From the NCBI RefSeq assembly GCF_003697845.1, contig NZ_RDQE01000009.1:62001-126000 (forward strand): DNA of 64,000 nt, in the 5' to 3' direction. The notes beneath the pieces are model-generated. The model did not search any database, was not told the origin of the DNA, and saw nothing but the letters and a program-made list of their open reading frames with translations. This document shows, one piece after another, positions 52,006 through 58,680 of the stretch (position 1 is its first letter; each line of letters opens with the position of its first letter). The position numbers and the translations under genes were made by a program. Source of the stretch: Halobellus captivus. GTDB lineage: Archaea > Halobacteriota > Halobacteria > Halobacteriales > Haloferacaceae.

Positions 52006-52641
52006 TCACCGACTCCGTCGACCCTTCGTCTGCCGGTAGTCCCGGCTCAACACGTTCTCGCGCATGTGATCGAGAAACGCCGCCGCCTCGTCGTCGGTCA
52101 TCGAGTCCGGCTCGCGCATCGGGACGATCTCGAAGCCGCGCCCGCGGATCGTCGTCGCGTGCTCGCTCTCGACGTCGAAGGAGTCCGGCTGCCGGGTCGT
52201 GTACGCCACCGCGAGCTCGCGGAGCGCCCGATCGCCGACGGCGACGATGATCTGCGGGTTGATCATCCGGATCTCCGCGTTGAGGAACGGCTCGCAGGTC
52301 GTCACCTCCTCGTCGGTCGGGGCCCGATCCGGGTGTCGACAGCGCGTGAGGTTCGTGAAGAAGACGTTCTGAACGTCGGGTTCGGCCGCGCCCGGTGACG
52401 ACCTGACGAAGCCGAGGTCGGCGAAGATCGACTGGACGCGCTCTCCGCCGCCCGCGCCGGTGAAGGGGACCCCGTTCCCTTCGGCGGCCGCCGTGGGTCG
52501 CTCGCCGACGACGAGGAACTCGGCTCCCACGTCCCCGTAGCCGTGGATCACGCGATCGCGGGCGTCGCACAGCCCCTCACAGTTCTCGCAGTCGACGTCC
52601 ATCCCGAACGGGTTCGCGAACTCCTCCTGGGTTGCGTCCAC
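52006..52641 (-). CDS. Family 4/5-type uracil-DNA glycosylase
   Basis: The 211-aa enzyme removes uracil from deaminated DNA. Fe-S-type cysteines are seen in DCENCEGLC at the N-terminus and as Cys in TRCRHPDRAP and TTCEPFL; the 4Fe-4S cluster of family 4/5 uses four such cysteines. Catalytic motif A reads LVVGERPTAAAEGNGVPFTG (the family's GEAPGxxE...GxPFVG form), with a Gly-rich AGGGERV after it. Motif B is seen near IIVAVGDRALRELAV. Motif A differs enough from family 4 that a diverged or UDGb-like activity is possible. It starts at ATG 52641 and stands alone. Confidence 0.82.
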   Translation of the reverse strand: MDATQEEFANPFGMDVDCENCEGLCDARDRVIHGYGDVGAEFLVVGERPTAAAEGNGVPFTGAGGGERVQSIFADLGFVRSSPGAAEPDVQNVFFTNLTRCRHPDRAPTDEEVTTCEPFLNAEIRMINPQIIVAVGDRALRELAVAYTTRQPDSFDVESEHATTIRGRGFEIVPMREPDSMTDDEAAAFLDHMRENVLSRDYRQTKGRRSR

Positions 52642-52724
52642 GACCGTACTGGGGCGTTCCGCGACCTAAATCCTCCGGGGCGTCGCGAGCGGGGACCGGA
52701 TCGGTAGCTCCGAAAAACCCGTCG

Positions 52725-52912
52725 CAGGTGATGAGTTTTGATCCGGTTGCGGTCAATACGACCGCCTTTTTCATCGCCTCAGAATCGGAGATTTCTGCTG
52801 GGCTGCACGAGAGCTCTGCTCTCGTGAACGTCGGATTCCCTCGCTCACTGGGTTCACCTCGGGAACCCGACGAGAAAAAGGTGGATATGCAGTTCTCATC
52901 GACCGGCTGTCG
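52725..52912 (+). repeat. Degenerate intergenic repeat, copy A
   Basis: The left end 52725-52764 (starts caggtgat) matches 53554-53593 at 28 of 40 positions; the right end 52869-52912 (holds gaaaaagg-tggat) matches 53871-53912 at about 86 percent, with only transitions and one indel. Between them lie two hairpins: cacgagagc/gctctcgtg (52806-52814, 52818-52826) and tcggattccc/gggaacccga (52831-52840, 52861-52870). Copies A and B lie in the same orientation on the two sides of the toxin-antitoxin pair. Confidence 0.65.
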
Positions 52913-52939
52913 TATAGCGGTGGGGCGGAGCGCTCTTGG

Positions 52940-53272
52940 TCACTGCCGATCCATTCGACTTCGGTAGTCGTCGAGGTCGTAGGCGTTGTCGTCTTTCGGG
53001 AAGACGGCCACCGCGGTCATCAGGTCGTCACTGATCTCGTACACGACGCGGTACTTGCTGTTCCCGACTCGCTGTCGGTAGAAATTATAGGACTTTGACC
53101 CAGAGAGATACGTCAGGTGTCTTTGTGGGACGCGGCCCCACTGGATCTGGTCTTTCCACTCGTTGATCTTCTTCAGAATCCGTGTCGCACCCTCCGAGTC
53201 ATCCTGCTGGATCTCTTCGATATCGTCAGCCGCTTCCGGGAGAATACGGAGTTTGCTCGGTGAACGCGGCAC
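52940..53272 (-). CDS. RelE/ParE-superfamily toxin
   Basis: The 110-aa basic protein fits the RelE/ParE toxin fold: RILPEAADDIEEIQ (helix hairpin), INEWKDQIQWGRVPQRHLTY, NFYRQRVGNSKYRVVYEI (Arg/Tyr-containing strands used by RelE) and TAVAVFPKDDNAYDLDDYR. RelE relatives cut mRNA at the ribosome; ParE relatives poison gyrase; the sequence does not settle which. It is less acidic than most neighbours. The GTG start lies 1 nt after the antitoxin stop, giving tight translational coupling. Confidence 0.85.
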   Translation of the reverse strand: MPRSPSKLRILPEAADDIEEIQQDDSEGATRILKKINEWKDQIQWGRVPQRHLTYLSGSKSYNFYRQRVGNSKYRVVYEISDDLMTAVAVFPKDDNAYDLDDYRSRMDRQ

Positions 53273-53273
53273 G

Positions 53274-53441
53274 TTACTCGTCGAGGTCGATTCCGAGATC
53301 GGCCGCTACCTCATCTACTGTGAGGAGATCGTCTTCATCGGCTTCGTCGAGCGCTTTACCGCGCTCGGAGAGTACCTCCCGCTCGTCCGGCAACATCTCG
53401 TCCTCAGCCGGTGAATTCGGGGTCTCTCCATCAGTAGCCAT
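53274..53441 (-). CDS. Antitoxin of the RelE/ParE pair
   Basis: This 55-aa protein was found by translating the stretch upstream of the toxin. It begins MATDGETPNSPAEDEMLP and continues with acidic helices (REVLSERGKALDEADEDD; LLTVDEVAADLGIDLDE). It is strongly acidic with a C-terminal helix fit for toxin binding; a recognisable DNA-binding motif is not obvious. The stop TAA is separated from the toxin GTG by one base, antitoxin first, the standard type II order. A 12-bp palindrome lies 22-33 nt before its ATG. Small size and acidity are normal for such antitoxins. Confidence 0.75.
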   Translation of the reverse strand: MATDGETPNSPAEDEMLPDEREVLSERGKALDEADEDDLLTVDEVAADLGIDLDE

Positions 53442-53462
53442 GTTTCACAGTGTGCCCGTCGT

Positions 53463-53474
53463 ACAGTTAACTGT
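53463..53474. promoter_or_regulatory. Palindromic operator of the toxin-antitoxin operon
   Basis: acagttaactgt is a perfect 12-bp palindrome 22-33 nt before the antitoxin ATG on the minus strand. It overlaps the position of the TATA element (gttaac), so a toxin-antitoxin complex bound here would repress its own operon. Confidence 0.6.
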
Positions 53475-53553
53475 TTTCACGAGGGCGTTCGATCCGCGTG
53501 TTCCGGAAGGTCGGCGAGATAATTGGGTCGTCGGGCTCTGTTGAAATCCTCAA

Positions 53554-53912
53554 CAGGTGATATTTTCTGACCCGGCTGTAGTCGATACAGGCGGAGGAAC
53601 GAACGATCGCCGGAGCGGCCGGCGCGCCTCCGAGTGCCTTGACGGGCACGAGGAGCCCGCGAGGGAGTCGCTGGCGCGGAACCGCGCCAGCGACGAGGTT
53701 GGGGAGGCCTGAGGTGCGGAGCCGTGCGGGTTGAGGAGCGGATTCACAGATCGACTGGAGACGATGCCAGCATACGCCGAGCACGGTGAGGCGTTTCACC
53801 GACGGCGTCGAAGACGGGGGAGTTAGCTTTTTCCCTCCAGGGTTTTCGAGGAGCGGTTCCCGAAGGGAATCCGACGATGAAAAAGATGGATGTGCAGTCC
53901 TCACCGACCAGC
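53554..53912 (+). repeat. Degenerate intergenic repeat, copy B
   Basis: Homolog of copy A at 52725-52912, same orientation. Left end 53554-53593, right end 53871-53912. Copy B is about 170 nt longer; part of the difference is the palindrome-centred repeat at 53658-53730, probably inserted. Next to the right end lies a hairpin with arms cggttccc (53854-53861) and gggaatccg (53865-53873), the counterpart of the second hairpin in copy A. Confidence 0.65.
53658..53730. repeat. Palindrome-centred interspersed repeat, copy 2
   Basis: Core arms gtcgctggcgcgg (53667-53679) and ccgcgccagcgac (53682-53694) are the same 13 bp as in copy 1 at 18.98 kb, but the loop reads aa instead of tt. Flanks agree with few changes (cgcgagggag before; gaggttggggaggcctgagg after). 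It lies inside repeat copy B. Confidence 0.75.
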
Positions 53913-53989
53913 CGTTTCACACGAGGTTATGTCTGAAGGACGGGATCTCGACAGGGCCGGTACGGTGGACACGGGAGGGACGGATCGTA

Positions 53990-54217
53990 TCAGGCCGGCG
54001 TGTAGGCGTCGCCCTCGCGGACGACCATGTCCTGTTCCCGAAGCGTCTTCAGGATGCTGTACAGCGACATCTTCTTCATGCCGAGCGAGTCGCCCATCTC
54101 CGAGACCGTCGCGTGCCCGTTGGTCGTCAGATAGAGGTACACCAGCTTCGCGCGCGGAGACTGCAGCTCCGGCGGCAGCGCGGGAGCCGCCGCGTGCGCC
54201 GTCTCTGTCTCTAACAT
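53990..54217 (-). CDS. Small winged-helix DNA-binding regulator
   Basis: The 75-aa single-domain wHTH (SPRAKLVYLYLTTNGHATVS, EMGDSLGMKKMSLYSILKTL, then the wing DMVVREGDAY) resembles MarR/TrmB-like haloarchaeal regulators. I choose ATG 54217 (MLETETAHAA) over ATG 54232: the TATA box tttattat, read on the minus strand at 54244-54251, puts the transcript start near 54221, downstream of 54232. A 9-bp inverted repeat brackets that TATA box and is probably its own operator. No effector domain is attached. Its target genes beyond itself are unknown. Confidence 0.82.
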   Translation of the reverse strand: MLETETAHAAAPALPPELQSPRAKLVYLYLTTNGHATVSEMGDSLGMKKMSLYSILKTLREQDMVVREGDAYTPA

Positions 54218-54235
54218 CTCACTCGATCCCATTCC

Positions 54236-54273
54236 TTCGACGATAATAAATCCCTATTTCAACGATCGTCGAA
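54236..54273 (-). promoter_or_regulatory. Promoter with bracketing inverted repeat
   Basis: ttcgacgat (54236-54244) and atcgtcgaa (54265-54273) are perfect 9-bp inverted arms. Between them, 20 nt hold the TATA box and a purine-rich BRE-like stretch for the wHTH gene. A dimer bound to both arms would cover or loop out the core promoter. Confidence 0.6.
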
Positions 54274-54350
54274 ATAACCGGGACCGACGACGTAGCCCGC
54301 ATCGAGCCGTTTCACGCCGGATATCGCCCTCGTCGAGGGAAGTACCGTAT

Positions 54351-54373
54351 GACGGAATCGGCCGTATTCCGTC
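54351..54373 (-). terminator. Hairpin downstream of sdhA
   Basis: gacggaat (54351-54358) and attccgtc (54366-54373) form an 8-bp stem with a 7-nt loop, about 70-90 nt after the sdhA stop in the direction of transcription. There is no clear T-run behind it; it may be a terminator, a processing signal or an unrelated operator. Confidence 0.35.
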
Positions 54374-54443
54374 GGCACTTTCGACCGACGACGCATAGAG
54401 AACCGTGAACGATTCGCGCCGAAAGTCGGAGCCGACTCCGGCG

Positions 54444-56273
54444 TCAGTACGACCGGACCTTCGGCTCGTACGTCTTGGCCTCGCCCTCGAGGATGGCGGG
54501 CTTGTACCAGAGTTCGGGTTCGCCGTCGTTCCACGAGACGAGCGTGTGTTTCAGCCAGTTCTCGTCGTCACGTTCCTGGCGCTCCTTGCGCCAGTGTGCG
54601 CCCCGGAACTCCCGACGGGCGAGCGCGCCCATCGCCAGCGCCTCCGCGATGTCGAGGACGTTCCGCGTCTCCATCGTGTGGATGAGGTCCGTGTTGAACG
54701 TCCGCGACGGGTCCGAGACGGCGACCTCCGTGTACGCCTCGCGTGCCTCGCGGAGGTCCGAGAGCGACTCCTTGAGCCCCTCCTCCTCGCGGAACACGTT
54801 TACGTTGGCCGTCATCGTCTCCTGGACCGCGGAGCGGATCTCCGCGTGGTTGCGACCCTTGCGTGCGAGGAGGTCCTCGACGCGCTCTCGAGCGCGCTCG
54901 ATCTCCGCCTCCATCAGTCCCTCGGCGTCCGCCGCCACCGCGCCGCCGTCGGCCGCCGCCGGGCCGCGATCGCCGACCGCGCCCACGTCGACCTCGAACT
55001 CGTACTCGGCTGGCTCCCACTCGCCGCGCTTGCCGGTCGGGATCTCCGCCTCGCCCATCTCCCTGCCGGCCGCGTGGTGGCCCGCGCGCTTGCCGAAGAC
55101 GATGAGCTCCGGGAGCGCGTTCCCGCCGAGGCGGTTCGCGCCGTGAACCGACGCGCAGGCACACTCGCCGGCGGCGTAGAGGCCGTCGATGACCGTCTCG
55201 CCGTGCTCGTTCGTCTCGATGCCGCCCATCGCGTAGTGTTGTCCGGGCTTGACCGGCATCGGCTCCGTGAGGCCGTCCGCTCCCTCGAAGTCCTCCGCGA
55301 GATGGAGGATGTTCTCCAGGCGGTCGAGGATACGCTCCTCGCCCAGGTGTCGCATGTCGAGGTGAACGTACTCGTCCTCGATGCCGCGACCCTCGTTGAC
55401 CTCGGTCAGCTCGGCGCGCGAGACCACGTCGCGGGAGGCGAGCTCCCCGTCGTTGTTCGCGTACCCGTGCTCGAACATGAACCGCTCGCCCTTCTCGTTG
55501 TAGAGGATGCCCCCCTCGCCGCGGACGCCCTCCGAGATCAACACGCCCGTCGACGGCAGCGTCGTCGGGTGGAACTGGATGAACTCCATGTCCTCCATCG
55601 GGACGCCGGCGCGGTAGGCCATCGCGACCCCGTCGCCGGTGTTCGCCACCGCGTTCGTGGTGTGGTCGAACACCTGTCCCATCCCGCCGGTGGCCAGGAT
55701 GACGCCGCCGCTCGCGCGGAACCCGTCGACCTCGCCGCGCTGGATGTCGTAGGCGACGACGCCGTGGCAGGTCCGGTCGGCGGGGTCGTCCTCGTCGGTG
55801 ACGACGAGGTCCATCACGTGCCACTCGTCGTACACCGTGATCCCCCGTTTGACCACCTGTTCGTACATCGTGTGGAGCATCTGGTGGCCCGTCTCCGCGC
55901 CCGCGTACGTCGTCCGCGGGAACGAGAGCCCCCCGAAGGGGCGCTGGGAGACGCGGCCGTCCTCCTCGCGCGAGAACGGCATTCCCCAGTGTTCGAGCTG
56001 GATCACTTCCTCGGGGCTCTCCTTACAGAGCGCCTCGACCGCGGGCGCGTCCCCGAGGTAGTCGGATCCCTTCATCGTGTCGTACGCGTGGTCCTCCCAG
56101 GAGTCCGCGTCCCGAAGCGCCGCGTTGATCCCGCCCTCCGCCGCGCCCGTGTGCGATCGCACCGGGTGCAGCTTCGAGACGATGGCCACGTCGGCTCCCT
56201 CCTCTTGTGCCGCTATCGCCGCGCGGAGGCCCGCTCCGCCCGCGCCGACGACGACGACGTCGTGTTCGTGCAT
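54444..56273 (-). CDS. sdhA: Succinate dehydrogenase flavoprotein subunit
   Basis: The 609-aa subunit oxidises succinate to fumarate at a covalently bound FAD on the cytosolic face of the membrane. Visible: FAD-binding DVVVVGAGGAGLRAAIAA, the covalent-FAD His in VRSHTGAAEGGINAALRD, active-site HPTTLPSTGVLISEGVRGEG, DMRHLGEERI and GECACASVHGANRLGGNALP. A Gly/Ala insert (about 435-455) is unusual for bacterial homologs. The gene ends the sdhC-sdhD-sdhB-sdhA unit, 65 nt after sdhB. The electron route is FAD to Fe-S to quinone. Confidence 0.96.
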   Translation of the reverse strand: MHEHDVVVVGAGGAGLRAAIAAQEEGADVAIVSKLHPVRSHTGAAEGGINAALRDADSWEDHAYDTMKGSDYLGDAPAVEALCKESPEEVIQLEHWGMPFSREEDGRVSQRPFGGLSFPRTTYAGAETGHQMLHTMYEQVVKRGITVYDEWHVMDLVVTDEDDPADRTCHGVVAYDIQRGEVDGFRASGGVILATGGMGQVFDHTTNAVANTGDGVAMAYRAGVPMEDMEFIQFHPTTLPSTGVLISEGVRGEGGILYNEKGERFMFEHGYANNDGELASRDVVSRAELTEVNEGRGIEDEYVHLDMRHLGEERILDRLENILHLAEDFEGADGLTEPMPVKPGQHYAMGGIETNEHGETVIDGLYAAGECACASVHGANRLGGNALPELIVFGKRAGHHAAGREMGEAEIPTGKRGEWEPAEYEFEVDVGAVGDRGPAAADGGAVAADAEGLMEAEIERARERVEDLLARKGRNHAEIRSAVQETMTANVNVFREEEGLKESLSDLREAREAYTEVAVSDPSRTFNTDLIHTMETRNVLDIAEALAMGALARREFRGAHWRKERQERDDENWLKHTLVSWNDGEPELWYKPAILEGEAKTYEPKVRSY

Positions 56274-56338
56274 GGTTTGTGGTGTGGTGTGTGGTTAGTG
56301 GTGGTGTCGCTTGAGCGTGTCCCTGGCGTCTCCGGTCG

Positions 56339-57235
56339 TCACCAGAACTTCAGGTTGTTCTTGACCGCCTCGCGTTTCAGCTCCTGGATGTGTTCGGTGA
56401 GCGGGATGTCCTTGGGACACACCTCCGTACAGGAGAACTGGGTCTGACACCGCCAGACGCCGTGCTCCTGCTCGATTATCTCCAGGCGCTTCTGCTTGAC
56501 GTCCTCGCCCTCCCGCTCGTCCATCGCGAACCGGTACGCCTTGTTGATCGCGGCCGGTCCGAGGTACTCGTTGTCGCCGGCGGCGATGTTGCACGAGGAC
56601 ATACACGCGCTACACCAGATACACCGGGTCGACATCTTGATCTTCTCGCGGTTCTCCCTGGTCTGGCGCTGTTCCTCGAGCTCGCCGTCGGGGTACTCGT
56701 TCGTCTGGAAGTACGGCTCGACCGCCTCCATCTGGTCGTAGAAGTGCTCCATGTCGACGACGAGGTCCTTCGTCACCTCGGCGTGTGGCAGCGGCTCCAC
56801 GCGGATCGGCTCCTCGAGCTCGTCGATCTGGGTCTTACAGGCGAGCTTCTGCCCGCCGTTGACGAACATCGCGTCCGAGCCGCAGACCGCCTGCCGGCAG
56901 GAGTGTCGGAAGGTGAGAGAGGAGTCGTAGCTGTCCCGGGCGTACATCAGCGCGTCGAGGACGGTCATCCCCTTGGTGAACGGGACGTGGAAGGTGTCGA
57001 ACCGGGGCTCCTGTTTGCCCTCGACGTCCGGGTCGTACCGGAACACCCGCAGTTCGACCGTGTTCTCGTCGGCCGCCGCCCGCTCGGCCTCCTCGGCCTC
57101 GCGCTGCCGGCGTCGCTCGTCCGCCCGCCGGCGCTTCTCGGCCCGGCGTTCGTCCCCCTTCGAGGGGGCGTCCGTCTCGGTTTCGGCCGCCGTCTCGTCC
57201 GCTTTCTCGGTCTGTTTGGGTATCTGCGTGCTCAT
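56339..57235 (-). CDS. sdhB: Succinate dehydrogenase iron-sulfur subunit
   Basis: The 298-aa subunit carries electrons from FAD to the membrane. Cluster ligands: 2Fe-2S in SCRQAVCGSDAMFVNG plus the following LACKTQID, 4Fe-4S/3Fe-4S ligands in CIWCSACMSSCNIAAG and CQTQFSCTEVCPKDIPL. Residues 1-60 form a charged, probably coiled-coil extension (ERRAEKRRRADERRRQREAE) absent from typical 230-250-aa homologs. The start MSTQIPKQTEKADETAAE is the only ATG before this extension and lies 7 nt after the sdhD stop, so the extension is probably real. Confidence 0.95.
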   Translation of the reverse strand: MSTQIPKQTEKADETAAETETDAPSKGDERRAEKRRRADERRRQREAEEAERAAADENTVELRVFRYDPDVEGKQEPRFDTFHVPFTKGMTVLDALMYARDSYDSSLTFRHSCRQAVCGSDAMFVNGGQKLACKTQIDELEEPIRVEPLPHAEVTKDLVVDMEHFYDQMEAVEPYFQTNEYPDGELEEQRQTRENREKIKMSTRCIWCSACMSSCNIAAGDNEYLGPAAINKAYRFAMDEREGEDVKQKRLEIIEQEHGVWRCQTQFSCTEVCPKDIPLTEHIQELKREAVKNNLKFW

Positions 57236-57242
57236 GGTTCGA

Positions 57243-57614
57243 TCAGTAAAGCGGGATCCCCGCCCACGCGTTCGCGGTCCGGATCCCCTGGACGACCAAC
57301 ACGACGCTCGCGGCGACGAGCGTCCACTTGATGACGGTGCGTTTCGTACCCGTGAGCCCCTGGTTGACGAGGGCGTTGTAGACGCCGTTGACGCCGTGGA
57401 ACGTCGCCGTCAGGAGGAACAACACCATGAGCGAGTAGTAGCTCATGGTCTCCATCCGGCCGGCGCTCATCAGGAAGGACACCTCGTCCGCGTGATGGAC
57501 GAAGTGCAGGAGGAAGAAGTGGAACGCCAACACGACGAGGAGGAACGCGGCCGTGACGCGCTGGAGCAGCCACATCCGCCCGCCCTTGTCGAACGAGGAG
57601 TAGCGCTGTGCCAT
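57243..57614 (-). CDS. sdhD: Succinate dehydrogenase membrane anchor SdhD
   Basis: The 123-aa anchor has three helices (MWLLQRVTAAFLLVVLAFHF; YYSLMVLFLLTATFHGVNGV; KWTLVAASVVLVVQGIRTA). The His in TFHGVNG is the probable heme-b or quinone-side ligand of the HGxxG type. With SdhC it docks the hydrophilic SdhAB and reduces quinone (menaquinone in haloarchaea). It follows sdhC after 1 nt and precedes sdhB by 7 nt. Confidence 0.87.
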   Translation of the reverse strand: MAQRYSSFDKGGRMWLLQRVTAAFLLVVLAFHFFLLHFVHHADEVSFLMSAGRMETMSYYSLMVLFLLTATFHGVNGVYNALVNQGLTGTKRTVIKWTLVAASVVLVVQGIRTANAWAGIPLY

Positions 57615-57615
57615 C

Positions 57616-58041
57616 TCAGAAGGCCCCCGCGATGAACGTCGGAACCGACGCGACCGTGATGGCCCCCGTCAGGATCAGCGACGCGTAGAAGCTCTTGTCC
57701 TGTGACTCCAGTCCGACGCCGAGGTCGACCAACAGCAGGCGCGCGCCGTTGAGCATGTGGAACACCGCGACGGCGAGCAGCCCGACCTCGAGGACCCGAA
57801 CCAAAAGCAGGCCCTCGAGCGAGACGATCGTCTGGGTGTACACGTCGTTGCCCGCCTGCAGCACGGCGGTCTCCGCGCCCGACGCGGGGATCGCCGTACT
57901 CAGGACGGCGATGTGGGTGAAGAGGTACCCGATGAGTACCCACCCCGTAAACTTATGAAATATCCACGCCCACATGCCGGCCTCGAACTCCCGCCAACGG
58001 CTGAAGTCCTCGATGAGGCCTCGATTGTACGACTGACTCAT
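57616..58041 (-). CDS. sdhC: Succinate dehydrogenase cytochrome b556-type subunit SdhC
   Basis: The 141-aa anchor with three helices begins [20 protein letters not shown]. Motif [20 protein letters not shown] (helix 1) and [18 protein letters not shown] (helix 2, SdhC HxxxGxRxL type) identify the family; the His of HMLNGAR is the likely heme ligand. It is the first gene of sdhCDBA. A TATA-like box about 25-33 nt upstream makes the message leaderless. Confidence 0.88.
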   Translation of the reverse strand: MSQSYNRGLIEDFSRWREFEAGMWAWIFHKFTGWVLIGYLFTHIAVLSTAIPASGAETAVLQAGNDVYTQTIVSLEGLLLVRVLEVGLLAVAVFHMLNGARLLLVDLGVGLESQDKSFYASLILTGAITVASVPTFIAGAF

Positions 58042-58065
58042 ACGTAGGGGCTCGGTACTGGGGTC

Positions 58066-58074
58066 GTATAGTAG
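58066..58074 (-). promoter_or_regulatory. TATA box of the sdh operon
   Basis: ctactatac on the minus strand lies 25-33 nt before the sdhC ATG. The gap between here and the cold-shock gene (to 58280) has no accepted gene, only iterated words such as tcgtaccgtacc (58207-58218) with a variant at 58176-58187. Confidence 0.45.
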
Positions 58075-58280
58075 TTACTACCACGGCCGATACCGATCGA
58101 CGACGAGCGGGACGGACCCGTCGATCCCGGGACCGCGATCGACCCTCCCTCCGTACTCTCTCGCATCGTATTCTTTCGTATCGTACCACCCCCTGCCCGG
58201 ACCCTCTCGTACCGTACCTTCTCCCTGTCCGGACGTCTCCGTGTGCCAGCCGTTGTCGCGCTCGGCTCGCTCGCGGAAGC

Positions 58281-58290
58281 CTTTTATGTA
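58281..58290 (+). promoter_or_regulatory. Promoter of the cold-shock gene
   Basis: cttttatgta ends 23 nt before the csp ATG at 58314, a good haloarchaeal TATA placement for a leaderless or very short-leader message. Confidence 0.6.
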
Positions 58291-58313
58291 CTCCTCCCGG
58301 CCGTACGAATGCA

Positions 58314-58508
58314 ATGGCGAAAGGCGAAGTTGACTTCTTCAACGACACTGGCGGCTACGGATTCATCGAGACTGACGACGCGGACGAGGACGTGTTCTTC
58401 CACATGGAGGACGTCGGCGGCCCGGACCTGGAGGAAGGTCAGGAAGTCGAGTTCGACATCGAGGAGGCGGACAAGGGTCCGCGCGCGACGAACGTCACGC
58501 GTCTGTAA
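58314..58508 (+). CDS. Cold-shock-domain protein
   Basis: The 64-aa single CSD nucleic-acid-binding protein has RNP-1-like GGYGFIETDDADEDVFFH and end GPRATNVTRL. Aromatic RNA-contact residues F9/F10, Y15, F17 and F28/F29 are present in homologous order (residue numbers approximate). It is strongly acidic, as in haloarchaeal CspA-like proteins. It binds single-stranded RNA/DNA and may act as RNA chaperone; temperature or salt response is not visible in the sequence. Confidence 0.93.
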   Translation: MAKGEVDFFNDTGGYGFIETDDADEDVFFHMEDVGGPDLEEGQEVEFDIEEADKGPRATNVTRL

Positions 58509-58662
58509 GGCGTCAGACCGTTCCGTTGTATCGGCTTTTCGAACGTCCCACGCTCGGTAGCCACCGCGCCGTGGGAACCGCGGACCAGTTCTCGGCAAAC
58601 GTAACCTGGATCGAGAGCTTCCGGCGAGGCGTACCGCTCACCGATAGGGCTTTGGGCCTTGC

Positions 58663-58680
58663 TGACTGACCGGTCAGTCA
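58663..58680. promoter_or_regulatory. Perfect 18-bp operator of the TetR gene
   Basis: tgactgacc-ggtcagtca is a perfect palindrome with 9-bp arms ending immediately before the ATG of the TetR gene at 58681. Such a site at a transcription start would block RNA polymerase; TetR-type regulators bind just this kind of repeat. Confidence 0.8.

Larger units (their letters stand above)
53475..53989. other. Gene-free repeat and remnant region
   Basis: The interval between the antitoxin promoter and the small wHTH gene has no convincing gene. It holds repeat copy B, the second palindrome-centred repeat, and a 7-bp hairpin (ctgttga 53538-53544, tcaacag 53550-53556) whose sequence ggctctgttgaaatcc resembles, from memory, terminal inverted repeats of haloarchaeal IS elements. 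Open frames here are short, Arg/Ser/Pro-rich and without families. Confidence 0.5.

Noticed and set aside
53786-54214. Frames such as a 142-aa plus-strand reading across repeat copy B and the wHTH gene
   Set aside because: They run antisense to the wHTH gene and through the repeats; composition is unlike an acidic haloarchaeal protein.
58078-58314. A 78-aa frame on the minus strand between sdhC and the cold-shock gene
   Set aside because: Gly/Arg/Tyr repeats that reflect iterated tcgtac words, covers the csp promoter, no recognisable fold. Kept as unlikely, not impossible.
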